A stretch of DNA of 59,013 nt from positions 1 to 59,013 of the forward strand of contig CAISLN010000059.1 of NCBI GenBank assembly GCA_903886275.1. The letters run 5' to 3'. The notes beneath the pieces are model-generated. The model was not told the origin of the DNA, did not search any database, and saw only the letters and a list, made by a program, of their open reading frames with translations. Made by a program: the position numbers and the translations under genes. The stretch is from an uncultured beta proteobacterium. Its GTDB lineage: Bacteria; Pseudomonadota; Gammaproteobacteria; Burkholderiales; Burkholderiaceae_C. Each line of letters begins with the position of its first letter. Position 1 is the first letter of the stretch. Shown piece after piece: positions 7,957 through 16,727 of the stretch.

Positions 7957-8931
7957 ATGACAAGCGTTCAAACCCCCACCCCACCCAGCAAGCAGCACAG
8001 CCAGCTTGGCACTTACCTCGGGCTGAGCGGCGCGCTGCTCGGCATGGTGCTGCTGTTTGGCTACCTGAGCGAATACTTCTTTAGCGCCGAAACTTTTCTG
8101 GCCATTGCCAATGAGTTCCCGGCCCTGCTGGTGATGGCCGTGGGCATGACCTATGTGCTGATCATCGGCGGCATTGACCTGTCGGTGGGCTCGGTGCTGG
8201 CGCTGTCGGCAGCGGCCACCGCCAATGCCATTCTGCAATGGCATTGGGGCACCCTGCCCGCAGGTGCGCTTGGCCTGGCGGTGGGTCTGGCCTGCGGTGG
8301 TGCTACCGGCTGGATTGCCGTGACCTGGCGGCTGCCGACCTTTATTGTTTCGCTGGGCATGCTGGAGGCCGTGCGGGGCGGCGCCTATGTGCTGACCGAC
8401 TCGCGCACCCAGTATGTGGGCGACGCCATGGGCGGCCTGGCTGCGCCCTGGATTGCGGGCGTGTCGTCGGCATTTTTTCTGTCCATGGTGATCGTCGCGG
8501 TGGCGCATGTAGTGCTCACGCGCACGGTGTTTGGCCGCTATGTGGTGGGCATTGGCACCAATGAAGAGGCCATGCGACTGGCCGGCATCAACCCCAGCCC
8601 GATACGCGTGGCCGTCTTTGCCGCCACCGGCGTTTTGGCCGGACTCGCCGGGCTGATGCAGTCGGCAAGGCTGGAGGCGGCCGACCCGAATTCGGGCACC
8701 GGCATTGAGCTGCAGGTGATTGCCGCCGTGGTGATTGGAGGCACCAGCCTGATGGGCGGACGCGGCTCCGTCATCAACACCTTGTTTGGGGTGCTGATCA
8801 TCACGGTGCTGGAAGCGGGCCTGGCCCAGATTGGTGTGAGCGACCCCAGCAAACGCATCATTACCGGCTGCGTCATCGTGGCTGCGGTGATCCTGGATAC
8901 CCTGCGCCAAAGGCGTGTTCACGTCGCCTGA
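7957..8931 (+). CDS. Sugar ABC transporter permease (RbsC family)
   Basis: 324-residue inner-membrane permease with about nine hydrophobic segments. Family landmarks are GGIDLSVGSVLAL in the first half, AMRLAGINPSPIRVAVF, and VIGGTSLMGGRGSVINTLFG near the C-terminus. The ATG at 7957 begins the recognisable protein; the frame is open further upstream only because it overlaps the end of the ATPase gene. It completes the binding-protein/ATPase/permease set. Confidence 0.9.
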   Translation: MTSVQTPTPPSKQHSQLGTYLGLSGALLGMVLLFGYLSEYFFSAETFLAIANEFPALLVMAVGMTYVLIIGGIDLSVGSVLALSAAATANAILQWHWGTLPAGALGLAVGLACGGATGWIAVTWRLPTFIVSLGMLEAVRGGAYVLTDSRTQYVGDAMGGLAAPWIAGVSSAFFLSMVIVAVAHVVLTRTVFGRYVVGIGTNEEAMRLAGINPSPIRVAVFAATGVLAGLAGLMQSARLEAADPNSGTGIELQVIAAVVIGGTSLMGGRGSVINTLFGVLIITVLEAGLAQIGVSDPSKRIITGCVIVAAVILDTLRQRRVHVA

Positions 8932-9030
8932 GGGTTCAGCGAGTCCTCCATGGCCACCCCGCGTGACTGCACCCCTGGCTGCTGTTGGTTACGATAGCGC
9001 GGCTGCCCCCCTTTCCTACCGAGGTACCCT

Positions 9031-9426
9031 ATGAAACATGGCTTGCTATTGCATGCAGAACTTTCCCAAGTGGTTGCCGCCATGGGCCACGGCGAAATGC
9101 TGGTCCTAGGCGACGCCGGCCTGCCCATCCCCAACGGACCTGCCCGCATCGACCTGGCGGTCAGCCCCGGCACCCCGGGCATTGCAGAGGTGCTCAAGGC
9201 CGTGCTCTCGGAACTGGCCGTGGAGAGCACCCTCATCGCCCATGAGGCGCTGGACGCTACCGACGGGGCGTTGCCTGCTTGGTATGCCAGCGAGCTCCCA
9301 ATGCCGCCGCAAACCGTCAGCCATGAAGCCTTCAAGCAGCTTTGCAAATCTGCCCGCGCCATCGTCAGAACCGGGGAATGCACACCCTATGCGAATGTGA
9401 TTTTGGTAGCCGGCGTGACCTTTTGA
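9031..9426 (+). CDS. rbsD: D-ribose pyranase, RbsD/FucU family
   Basis: 131 residues, the usual RbsD length. It starts MKHGLLLHAELSQVVAAMGH, followed by GDAGLPIPNG, with the C-terminal TGECTPYANVILVAGVTF; these are the conserved substrate-site segments. RbsD interconverts pyranose and furanose forms of ribose in the cytoplasm so that ribokinase can act on it. No rbsK is in the window. It lies about 100 bases after the permease gene, with GAGG upstream, and is probably cotranscribed. The family includes FucU, so the sugar could be another. Confidence 0.88.
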   Translation: MKHGLLLHAELSQVVAAMGHGEMLVLGDAGLPIPNGPARIDLAVSPGTPGIAEVLKAVLSELAVESTLIAHEALDATDGALPAWYASELPMPPQTVSHEAFKQLCKSARAIVRTGECTPYANVILVAGVTF

Positions 9427-9448
9427 GGGGCGTGCGCTTACTGATCCC

Positions 9449-10288
9449 TCAAAGCGGGGCCAGTGGGTGGGGCGCACCGTCAAAGCCGCCCCACACCGAC
9501 TGGTCATATTCGATCACCGAGCCGGTCATCAGGCCGGACTCGGCACTGCACAAATAAGCCACGGCGCGGGCCACTTCTTGGGGGTCCACCAAACGGCCAT
9601 TGGGTTGCGAGGCGGCGGCCGTCTCCAGCCAATCGGCGTCGGCGTGGTGGAACTCGCGCTGTATGCGGTCTTCGCCTTCGCTGGCCATCCAGCCGATGTT
9701 CAGGCCGTTGACGCGGATGCGGTTGCGCAGGAGCGCGTAGGCCGTGTTGCGCGTGAGCGTAGCGAGTGCGCCCTTGGAGGCGCAGTAGGCCGCAATAAAG
9801 GGTTGACCGGCCATGGCCGACATGGAGCCGATGTTGACGATGCTGCCCGCTATGCCTTCGCGCCGCATGATCTTGATGCTCTCTTGCATCAGGAAAAACG
9901 GGGCGCGCACATTGACGGCAAACATGCGGTCAAACAGTTCCGGATCTGTATCCAAAATCGTGCCGCGATCGGTGACGGCGGCGGCGTTGACCAGTATGTC
10001 GACACGGCCGAAGCTGGCGTCGGCCTGCTGCACCACCTTGCGGCAGTCTTCCACTTGGCCTAGATCGGCCTGCACATAAATGGCCTGGGTGCCCAGGGCG
10101 CGCAACTGCTCGGCCTGGGCCTCGCCCTTGGCAGCGTTGCGGCCGCAAATAACGACGCCTTGGGCGTCGCGCTCGGCCAGCAGACGGGCAATGGCGGCGC
10201 CCAGGCCCTGCGTGCCGCCGGTGACGATGGCGACCTTGCCCGAGAGGGATGCGAGTGCGTGGGTGTTGGACGGTGTGGGGCTGCTCAT
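9449..10288 (-). CDS. SDR-family oxidoreductase
   Basis: 279-residue short-chain dehydrogenase. The nucleotide-binding motif TGGTQGLG is near residue 24, the NAA motif is in ILVNAAAVTD, the catalytic Ser is in NIGSMSAM, and Tyr/Lys are in YCASKGA. A C-terminal segment replaces the usual GG..DGG with GSVIEYDQSVWGG. The ribosome site AGGAG is well placed upstream of the ATG. It follows the dioxygenase-like gene in a two-gene minus-strand unit and converges with the rbsD end. The pairing suggests oxidation of a sugar, polyol or derived alcohol, but the substrate is not evident. Confidence 0.85.
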   Translation of the reverse strand: MSSPTPSNTHALASLSGKVAIVTGGTQGLGAAIARLLAERDAQGVVICGRNAAKGEAQAEQLRALGTQAIYVQADLGQVEDCRKVVQQADASFGRVDILVNAAAVTDRGTILDTDPELFDRMFAVNVRAPFFLMQESIKIMRREGIAGSIVNIGSMSAMAGQPFIAAYCASKGALATLTRNTAYALLRNRIRVNGLNIGWMASEGEDRIQREFHHADADWLETAAASQPNGRLVDPQEVARAVAYLCSAESGLMTGSVIEYDQSVWGGFDGAPHPLAPL

Positions 10289-10316
10289 ATTTGTCTCCTG
10301 TTGTTGAAAGAAGGAA

Positions 10317-11510
10317 TCAGCTCAAGCGCGTCAGCGCCTGTGCCTGCAAGGTGGCGTTGAACTGTTCGTGTGTGTGGCCCTGCGCCAGTGCGCTGCGCAT
10401 CAGGTCCTGCTGGCTCAGCGGCGCCAACCCACCCATGTGCGGATCGCGGTCTAGGTTGGTGGGAAAGGCATAGCCCTCGGCGCTGGCGGCCACGGCGGCG
10501 GCCAAGTCATCTGCCGGAAATTGCGCGCTCGCCCGCAACAGGCTGGGGTAGAGCACTTGTGCCATACGCACCCGGTCCACCGTCTCCATACAGCGCCCAA
10601 AGGCGGACGACACCTGCAGCAGATTGGCCATGCGGCGGATCTCGGCCGAGCGGTTGTGACCGGCCGCGTGCATCAGGGCCGGGTTGAAGAAGATGCCGTC
10701 GCCCTTGTGCAGCGGCAGTTGCACATGGTGCTGGTCAAAGTAGGCCTGAAACTCCGGCCGCCCCGCCACCAGATAACCCGATTCAAACTTTTGCGAATGC
10801 GGCAGGTACAGGGTGGGGCCACTTTCCAGCGGCATGTCCACATGGGCCACAGCACCCTGCAGGGTCAAAAAAGGCGAGAGCCGGTGCACATGGGCCGGGA
10901 AGCGTTCTGCACCGGCTGCGGCAAAAAAGCCCAGGTGGTAATCGCGGTGCGCGGTCTGCGCCGCACCGCCGGGATTGACGCTGTTGATCTGAGAGGTGAG
11001 CTGGTAGGCTGGGCCCAGCCAGGCCTCGCACACGGTGGCCAACAGTGCGTTGCCGTAATAGGCGGCAAATATTTCCGGGGCGCGCAGGCAAAGTTTTTCC
11101 AGAGCGTTCCAGACCCGGTCGTTGGCACCTGGCTTGGCAAAGTGGTCACCTCCATGGCCTGCGGCGTGGGACTCATCAATCAGGGCCCGGAACTCCACCG
11201 AGGCGGCGTCCACCACGGCCACATCCGAAAAAAGGCCCTGCAACACCAGCACGCCGGGCCCGCTACGCCAGACCTGCGCCCATTCAGCCATCAGTTGCCT
11301 GCGCCAACTTTGCGGGTCCTTGGATGCGGCCTGTGCCGCGCGCAGGGCGCTGCAGTCGTAGAGCGGCACGCCCTTGAGAATCGCCGCAGCCTGGGGGCAG
11401 TCCTGCACGCGGGTTGGCGTCTGCACCAAGGGGTCGAGTTCGCTTAACGGACACTGGTCGGCGCGCAGCCAAGCGACTGCGCTGCTTTCGCTGGGCGTGG
11501 AAGGGTTCAT
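10317..11510 (-). CDS. Phytanoyl-CoA dioxygenase (PhyH)-like Fe(II)/2-oxoglutarate oxygenase
   Basis: 397 residues. The double-stranded beta-helix iron ligands appear as H188-x-D190 (AHRDYHLGFF) and a distal His in NPALMHAAGHNRS (H281 or H285), with an Arg nearby (R287) for 2-oxoglutarate. The first 100 residues are unassigned. The ATG at 11510 is preferred over an upstream TTG. Divergent from the LacI-type regulator and followed by the SDR gene, it probably belongs to a catabolic route linked to the sugar ABC operon. The family hydroxylates diverse substrates, so no specific reaction is assigned. Confidence 0.75.
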   Translation of the reverse strand: MNPSTPSESSAVAWLRADQCPLSELDPLVQTPTRVQDCPQAAAILKGVPLYDCSALRAAQAASKDPQSWRRQLMAEWAQVWRSGPGVLVLQGLFSDVAVVDAASVEFRALIDESHAAGHGGDHFAKPGANDRVWNALEKLCLRAPEIFAAYYGNALLATVCEAWLGPAYQLTSQINSVNPGGAAQTAHRDYHLGFFAAAGAERFPAHVHRLSPFLTLQGAVAHVDMPLESGPTLYLPHSQKFESGYLVAGRPEFQAYFDQHHVQLPLHKGDGIFFNPALMHAAGHNRSAEIRRMANLLQVSSAFGRCMETVDRVRMAQVLYPSLLRASAQFPADDLAAAVAASAEGYAFPTNLDRDPHMGGLAPLSQQDLMRSALAQGHTHEQFNATLQAQALTRLS

Positions 11511-11584
11511 AAAGGATGCCTTTGTGATGTGTGTCAATTTAAAGAAGTTGCAGTGTAGGAAGGACGACCACCTGGCAAGGCTTT

Positions 11585-11608
11585 AAAACACCTCAAAAAC
11601 ACCTCAAA
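11585..11608. repeat. 11-bp direct repeat in the divergent dioxygenase/lacI promoter region
   Basis: The unit AAAACACCTCA occurs twice with an 11-bp period, placing both copies on the same face of the helix, about 30 bases upstream of the LacI-type gene. It could be a regulator half-site pair or chance; nothing else supports it. Confidence 0.35.
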
Positions 11609-11638
11609 TTTCGGCCCGCTCCAGCACAATGGAAACCC

Positions 11639-12661
11639 ATGTCCCATCCGCACCTGCTCAAAGCCATTGCCCTGCAGGCCGGCGTCAGCCTCGCCACGGT
11701 AGACCGCGTAGTGCATGGCAGGGCCGGAGTGCGCGCACACACAGTGAGAAGGGTTGAACAGGCGCAGGCCGAACTGGAACGGCAAAGTGCGCAGCAGGGT
11801 TTGCAGGGGCGCAAGTTCATGCTGGATGTGGTACTGCAGGCCCCTACCCGCTTTACCCAGGTGGTGCGCGATGCGCTGGAGCGCGAGATGCCGCTGCTGC
11901 ATCCCGCCATCTTTCGCGCACGCTACCAGATGGCCGAGTCCCTGCCGGTGGCGGACCTGGTCACGGTGCTGGACAAAATTGCCGCGCGTGGCAGCCATGG
12001 TGTGCTTCTGAAGGCGCCCAACGAGGGGCAGGTAGTGGCTGCTGTGGCGCGGCTGCAGGCCAGGGGAATTCCCGTGGTCACGCTTGTCACGGATCTGCCG
12101 GACTCGGCGCGCCTGGCCTATGTGGGCATGGACAACCGCGCCGCCGGGCAAACGGCCGCCTATTTGCTGGGCCAGTGGCTGGGACCCGACACATGCGCCG
12201 GGGTGCTGGTGTCGCTCAGCAGCACACGGTTTCGCGGCGAAGAGGAGCGCGAGGCCGGCTTTACCGCAGCGCTGCGCGCACATTACCCGCTGCTACAAGC
12301 GGTGGACGCCAGCGAGGGCCTGGGACTGCACGCGGCCACGGCAGCCCTGGTGCTGGAGCGGCTGCGCCAGCGGCCGGAAATCTGCGCGGTGTATTCCATA
12401 GGTGGTGCCAACGCAGCCGTTCTGCAGGCCTTTGCCCAGGCCGGACGCAGTTGCCGCGCCTTCATAGGCCACGACTTGGACGCCGACAACCTGGCGCTTT
12501 TGCGCGCCGGCCAACTCAGCGCCGTGCTGCACCACGATCTGGCGCACGATATGCGCATGGCCTGTTTGCATGTCATGCGCGCCCACTGCGTGGGGCCGAC
12601 ACAGACGCCGGCCACACTATCGGGCGTGCAGGTGGTCACGCCATTTAACGTGCCGGTTTAA
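11639..12661 (+). CDS. LacI-family transcriptional regulator
   Basis: 340 residues. The N-terminal helix-turn-helix with hinge spans about residues 5-45 (AIALQAGVSLATVDRVVHGR), followed by a periplasmic-binding-like effector domain (YVGMDNRAAGQTAAYLLGQ, VYSIGGANAAVLQAF, FIGHDLDADN). Such proteins bind palindromic operators and are released by a sugar or derivative. Being divergent from the dioxygenase-SDR pair and next to the ribose-type ABC operon, it probably controls both. Its operator is not proven; the dyads at 5151-5245 are candidates. Confidence 0.88.
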   Translation: MSHPHLLKAIALQAGVSLATVDRVVHGRAGVRAHTVRRVEQAQAELERQSAQQGLQGRKFMLDVVLQAPTRFTQVVRDALEREMPLLHPAIFRARYQMAESLPVADLVTVLDKIAARGSHGVLLKAPNEGQVVAAVARLQARGIPVVTLVTDLPDSARLAYVGMDNRAAGQTAAYLLGQWLGPDTCAGVLVSLSSTRFRGEEEREAGFTAALRAHYPLLQAVDASEGLGLHAATAALVLERLRQRPEICAVYSIGGANAAVLQAFAQAGRSCRAFIGHDLDADNLALLRAGQLSAVLHHDLAHDMRMACLHVMRAHCVGPTQTPATLSGVQVVTPFNVPV

Positions 12662-12748
12662 AGGCAATCCCGCGCCGGACCGCCGGATTTGTTAGCCCGT
12701 CACAGTGTGGAAGCGGGCCACGCAGAGCAGGCGAATTCGCAGAAGCGA

Positions 12749-13330
12749 CTATTCAGTCGCGCCGCCCTTGTCCATGCGCTCGCTCTTCCAGTACACATCG
12801 TCGCCCACGCTGCCGTCGGTGCGGTGGCGGTTGAGCGATCGGCTCAGCACAAACAGCAGGTCGGACAGGCGGTTGAGATACTGGCGCGGGTTTTCCTTCA
12901 GCGCCTCTTCGTTGCCTAGGGCAACCAGCGCCCGCTCGGCGCGGCGCGCCACGGTGCGGCAGACATGGGCCAGCGAGGCGGCGCGGGTGCCGGCCGGCAG
13001 GATGAACTCGGCCAGACGCGGCAGCTGGGCGTTGTACTCTTCGAGCGCCTGGTCCAGCGCCAGCACGGCTTCGGGCTTGAGCAGTTCGTAACCGGGAATC
13101 GACAGCTCGCCGCCCAGGTTGAACAACTGGTGCTGGATTTCCACCAGCAGCGTGCGGATGCCTTCGGGCATGTCTTCGCACAGCAGTACGCCGATGTTGG
13201 AATTGAGTTCATCCACATCGCCCATCGCGTGCACGCGCAGGCTGTTCTTGGAGACGCGGGTGTTGTCGCCCAGGCCGGTGGTGCCGGCATCCCCGGTGCG
13301 GGTGGCGATTTGCGTGAGGCGGTTTCCCAT
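12749..13330 (-). CDS. ATP:cob(I)alamin adenosyltransferase, PduO type
   Basis: 193 residues, matching the PduO/MMAB fold. The N-terminal ATP-binding signature TRTGDAGTTGLGDNTRVSK, the helix segment FILPAGTRAASLAHVCRT and the C-terminal RLSDLLFVLSRSLNRH are all present. It converts cob(I)alamin to adenosylcobalamin in the cytoplasm for B12-dependent mutases. The ATG at 13330, with AAGGA upstream, is chosen over an upstream TTG. It converges with the lacI-type gene and has no B12-dependent neighbour here. Confidence 0.9.
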   Translation of the reverse strand: MGNRLTQIATRTGDAGTTGLGDNTRVSKNSLRVHAMGDVDELNSNIGVLLCEDMPEGIRTLLVEIQHQLFNLGGELSIPGYELLKPEAVLALDQALEEYNAQLPRLAEFILPAGTRAASLAHVCRTVARRAERALVALGNEEALKENPRQYLNRLSDLLFVLSRSLNRHRTDGSVGDDVYWKSERMDKGGATE

Positions 13331-13579
13331 TGCGGTGCGTCCTTGAATCAAAGTTGGATTATTGACGCAGAAGCCCCAGCACGCAGCCCCTGTAAACCAT
13401 CACCCTACGCCGCAAGTCCCATCATGGGCCTGCAAGCGGCCTTGTCAAAAATTAGAGTGGGCGCTAACACCCGTGGAGCGGCTGACAGCATTGGTGGCCA
13501 ATGCATGGGGCGCACCGGATTTCTGTTGAGCGCGGCACGATGGACCGGCTGCGCACTCGGCTTCGACCCGGGCATTGGC

Positions 13580-14323
13580 CTACAGTTCGGCGTGCTCGGC
13601 GATGGCGTTGGCCATGTAGTCGATCTTGTTTTGCATGTCCAGTTCGTTGTCGGCAAAGCGCCGCGCCGACGCCTCAAATTCCACCGTCAGCTCCATAAAG
13701 GCGTCCACCACATCGGGGTCAAAGTGCTGGCCGCGCTCGCCAAAAATGACGCCAACGGCCGCCTCGTGCGACATGCCTTGGCGGTAGATTTTGTTGCTGA
13801 TCAGCGCGTCGTACACATCGGCCAGCGCCACCAAGCGGGCCGAAAGGGGAATCTGGGTTTCGGACAGGCCCATGGGGTAACCCCTGCCGTTCCATTTTTC
13901 ATGGTGCGAAAGCGTCAGCTCCTTGGCCAAAGCCAGTACCGGCGACTGCAGGCCCAACAAGGCTTCGGATCGCACAATGGCCTCATAGCCACGGCTGGTG
14001 TGGGTCATCATGATGGCTAGTTCGTCGGCGCTCAGGCGGCCCGGCTTGAGCAAAATGCGGTCTGGTATGGCCACCGTGCCCAGATCGTACATGGGCACGC
14101 TGGCGCACAGATTGTCGATGTAGGCGGCACTCAGTTGAGCGCAATAGCCCGCTTTCTGTTGGAGCTTGTTGGCCAGCAGTTGCACATACTGCTTCACGCG
14201 CAACAGGTGGCTCGCGGTATCGGACTCGCGGAGCTCGGCCAAGGAGGCCACGGAAAACAAAACGACCTGGTGCGCATGCAGCGCCTCAAGCGAAACACCA
14301 ACCGCTGTTAATGGGGATTGCAT
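13580..14323 (-). CDS. HD-GYP domain protein with altered HD motif
   Basis: 247 residues, almost entirely an HD-GYP domain (cyclic di-GMP phosphodiesterase family) with no receiver. Most metal and substrate residues are kept: H39, H108, H140-H141, D169 and GYP at 148-150. The signature HD is Y79-D80, and the following GK is G82-T83 (PMYDLGTVAIPD instead of the usual LHDIGKVGIPD). The loop before GYP is WNGRGYP rather than WDGSGYP. Activity is therefore doubtful; a sensory or effector role is possible. A strong ribosome site, AAGGAGG, precedes the ATG. It is the last gene after parB and the methyltransferase gene. Confidence 0.87.
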   Translation of the reverse strand: MQSPLTAVGVSLEALHAHQVVLFSVASLAELRESDTASHLLRVKQYVQLLANKLQQKAGYCAQLSAAYIDNLCASVPMYDLGTVAIPDRILLKPGRLSADELAIMMTHTSRGYEAIVRSEALLGLQSPVLALAKELTLSHHEKWNGRGYPMGLSETQIPLSARLVALADVYDALISNKIYRQGMSHEAAVGVIFGERGQHFDPDVVDAFMELTVEFEASARRFADNELDMQNKIDYMANAIAEHAEL

Positions 14324-14335
14324 TTTGACTCCTCC

Positions 14336-15091
14336 TTAGAGCTCCACAAAGGGCGCCCGGTATACCCACACCATTTTGCCATCCGGCGCACGGTATTGGG
14401 CGCTGGGCACCAGTTGGGTTGCGGCAAATTCCAGGCTGACCAAGCAGGCCCCGTCGCGCAACTCGGCGCCCTTGAGGATGGCGCGCGTCATGCTCTCCGG
14501 CCGCTGGAACAAATACACCATGTCATAGGCAGACCAGTCGGCCAGCCATATGTTGCCGTGGCGCACTCTGGCCCAGGGGCAACGCATGGCACTCAAGAAG
14601 CGTAGCGGCCAAGAATATTCCAGGCCGTGCAACCGGGCTTGGGGATAGGCGCCATGCAGGGCCTTTAATCCGTCGCCGGCACCGCAGCCGGCGTCCAACA
14701 CCAGTGCACCACTTTGCAGGGCCACATGCTGGTGCAGTTCCCGCAGGGCGTCTGCCGGGGTCGGGAAGACCGGTGCATCGCGCCACGCATTGATGGGATA
14801 GACCAGCAGCAGCAGACCCAGCGGCAACAACCAAGCCCAGGCCGGCAGGGTGGTGGCGCCGGCATTGGCCAGGGAGACTGCCAGGGACAGAGGGAACCCG
14901 GCGCCTATTAACAGCCGGCGCCACCAGCTCTCGCCCCAGAGGCTGCAGGCCACGCCCAGCGCCGATGCCGCCGCCAGCGCCAGCCCGGCACCCTGCCCCA
15001 CCAGCAGTTTGAACAGCAGCAAGGCCAATACCCAGGCCAGCGCGGCAGGCAGTGGCCAAGGCCAATGGGCGGGGCTGCGGACAGATGGCAT
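14336..15091 (-). CDS. Membrane-anchored class I SAM-dependent methyltransferase
   Basis: 251 residues. The first 105 or so are three to four hydrophobic segments. The remainder has a Rossmann methyltransferase motif, LVLDAGCGAGDGLKAL, then an acidic residue in LHGLEYSWPLRF and a motif-IV-like WSAYDMVYLFQRPESM. The substrate is unknown. It lies 11 bases after the parB stop and 12 before the HD-GYP gene, so all three are probably cotranscribed. I recognise the fold but not a named family. Confidence 0.75.
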   Translation of the reverse strand: MPSVRSPAHWPWPLPAALAWVLALLLFKLLVGQGAGLALAAASALGVACSLWGESWWRRLLIGAGFPLSLAVSLANAGATTLPAWAWLLPLGLLLLVYPINAWRDAPVFPTPADALRELHQHVALQSGALVLDAGCGAGDGLKALHGAYPQARLHGLEYSWPLRFLSAMRCPWARVRHGNIWLADWSAYDMVYLFQRPESMTRAILKGAELRDGACLVSLEFAATQLVPSAQYRAPDGKMVWVYRAPFVEL

Positions 15092-15102
15092 GGCCGTCTT
15101 CT

Positions 15103-16089
15103 TTAACGCACCACGCCCGGAGAGAGGCGTTCGATCAGGCCGTTGAGCTCGTCCAACGAGGCAAACTGGATCACCAACTCGCCCATGTCTTCCATGCGGC
15201 CGTTGCGCTTGACGCGCTTCTTGAGGTGCACCTCCACCTGCGCCATCAGCAGGTCGGAGAGTTCTTCCTCCACCCGCGTGAGATCGCGCGACTTCTCTTT
15301 TTTCGGCTTGGGACTGGTCAGGGAAAACTCAGCGCTCAGCTTCTTGACCAGGCCTTCGGCCTCGCGCACCGACAGCTTTTTGGTGGCGATCTGGCTGGCG
15401 GCGGTAATCTGGGTCGCGCGGTCCAGTGCCAGTAGGGCACGGGCATGGCCCATGTCGATGTCGCCTGCCATCAGCATGGTCTGCACCGGATCGGCCAGGT
15501 TCAAGAGGCGCAGCAGGTTGCTGGCGGCGCTGCGTGAACGGCCCACGGCCTGCGCTGCGGTCTCGTGCGTCAGGCCGAATTCCTTGATCAGACGCTGCAG
15601 ACCCTGTGCCTCCTCCAGCGGATTAAGGTCCTCGCGCTGCATGTTCTCTATCAATGCCATGGCAGCGGCGGCCTGGTCCGGCACATCGCGCACCAGCACC
15701 GGCACCTTGTCCAGCCCAGCCAGTTTGGCGGCGCGAAAGCGCCGCTCGCCAGCAATGATTTCGTAAACCGGGCGCACCGAGCCGCCACTGGCCGATCCCG
15801 TCAGGTCTTGCGCTTGGCGCTGCAAGCGGGCCTGCTCCTCGCTCAAGCGGCGCACCAGAATCGGCTGCATGATGCCCTGGGCCTTGATACTTTCGGCCAG
15901 CTCATACAAGGCGCCCTCATCCATGTGGGTGCGCGGCTGGTATTGCCCGGCCACCATATCATCGAGCAACAGGGTGCTGGGCAGGTCGGCGGCAACGGCG
16001 CTGCCATCCGGGTTGACAGCTTCCTTGACCTTGGGGCCCAGCAGGGCTTCCAGGCCCATGCCCAGCCCCTTGGGTTTTTTGGTGACCAT
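15103..16089 (-). CDS. parB: Chromosome-partitioning protein ParB
   Basis: 328 residues. The order is the ParA-interacting N-terminal box (GLGMGLEALLG), the ParB/Spo0J CTP-binding domain (QPRTHMDEGALYELAESIK, IIAGERRFRAAKLAGL), the parS-reading helix-turn-helix (LTHETAAQAVGRSRSAASNL), and a C-terminal dimerisation domain. It binds parS, spreads as a CTP clamp and recruits ParA and SMC to separate origins. The ATG at 16089 follows AAAGGA. Three parS sites lie 2-4 kb away in lysE-mnmG. Confidence 0.95.
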   Translation of the reverse strand: MVTKKPKGLGMGLEALLGPKVKEAVNPDGSAVAADLPSTLLLDDMVAGQYQPRTHMDEGALYELAESIKAQGIMQPILVRRLSEEQARLQRQAQDLTGSASGGSVRPVYEIIAGERRFRAAKLAGLDKVPVLVRDVPDQAAAAMALIENMQREDLNPLEEAQGLQRLIKEFGLTHETAAQAVGRSRSAASNLLRLLNLADPVQTMLMAGDIDMGHARALLALDRATQITAASQIATKKLSVREAEGLVKKLSAEFSLTSPKPKKEKSRDLTRVEEELSDLLMAQVEVHLKKRVKRNGRMEDMGELVIQFASLDELNGLIERLSPGVVR

Positions 16090-16103
16090 ATGTTGTTTTC
16101 CTT

Positions 16104-16664
16104 TTAATGGGGGCTGCGGGATGCACCCGGGACCTGGCTCAACCCGGCCAGCAGAGCCCGGCCTTCGGGCCAATCGCCCAGGCCGGAGTCTGCGTTGATG
16201 TGGCCGCGCGCGCCATAGTCTACGAATTCAGACCCCCAGTCGCTGGCAAATACCTTGGCGCGCTCTAGGCTGCAGTAGGGGTCATTCTGGCTGCCCAGCA
16301 GGATGCTGGGAAATGGCAGCGACTGGCGCACCACCGGAAGCCAGCTTTTCAGTGCCGCCTGCAACTCCGGCTGCTCAGGGTCCCCAGGCGCCACCAGCAG
16401 AGCACCCTGTACCAGATGGGTGTTGCGGGAATGAGAGGCCCAGGCGGCGGTCAGCAGACAGCCCAGGCTGTGCGCCACCAGAATGCTCGGACAGGTCTGC
16501 GACAAGAGCACATCTTCGAGCCGCGAAATCCAGTCGCCACGCAGCGGGCGCATCCAGTCGTGCTGCTCCACACGCAGGTCGCCATACAGCGTTTCCCAGC
16601 GGCTTTGCCAATGGACGGGGCCAGAGTTTTGCCAGCCGGGAAGAATCAGCACATTGAGGGACAT
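16104..16664 (-). CDS. RBBP9/YdeN-family alpha/beta hydrolase between parA and parB
   Basis: 186-residue serine hydrolase. The family opening LILPGWQNSGPVHWQSRWE is followed by the nucleophile elbow VAHSLG (S66), then an acid in GSQNDPYC and the catalytic His in GARGHINADSG. The physiological substrate of this family is unknown. It sits in the par operon, 14 bases upstream of parB and 63 downstream of parA, and so splits the usual parAB pair. I recall the same arrangement in related bacteria but could not check it. Confidence 0.87.
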   Translation of the reverse strand: MSLNVLILPGWQNSGPVHWQSRWETLYGDLRVEQHDWMRPLRGDWISRLEDVLLSQTCPSILVAHSLGCLLTAAWASHSRNTHLVQGALLVAPGDPEQPELQAALKSWLPVVRQSLPFPSILLGSQNDPYCSLERAKVFASDWGSEFVDYGARGHINADSGLGDWPEGRALLAGLSQVPGASRSPH

Positions 16665-16727
16665 GGGTTCTGGTGGCTCAAAAATTTGCTACCTAATAGA
16701 TAGCATGAAAGCTTGCATTTGCCTGCA

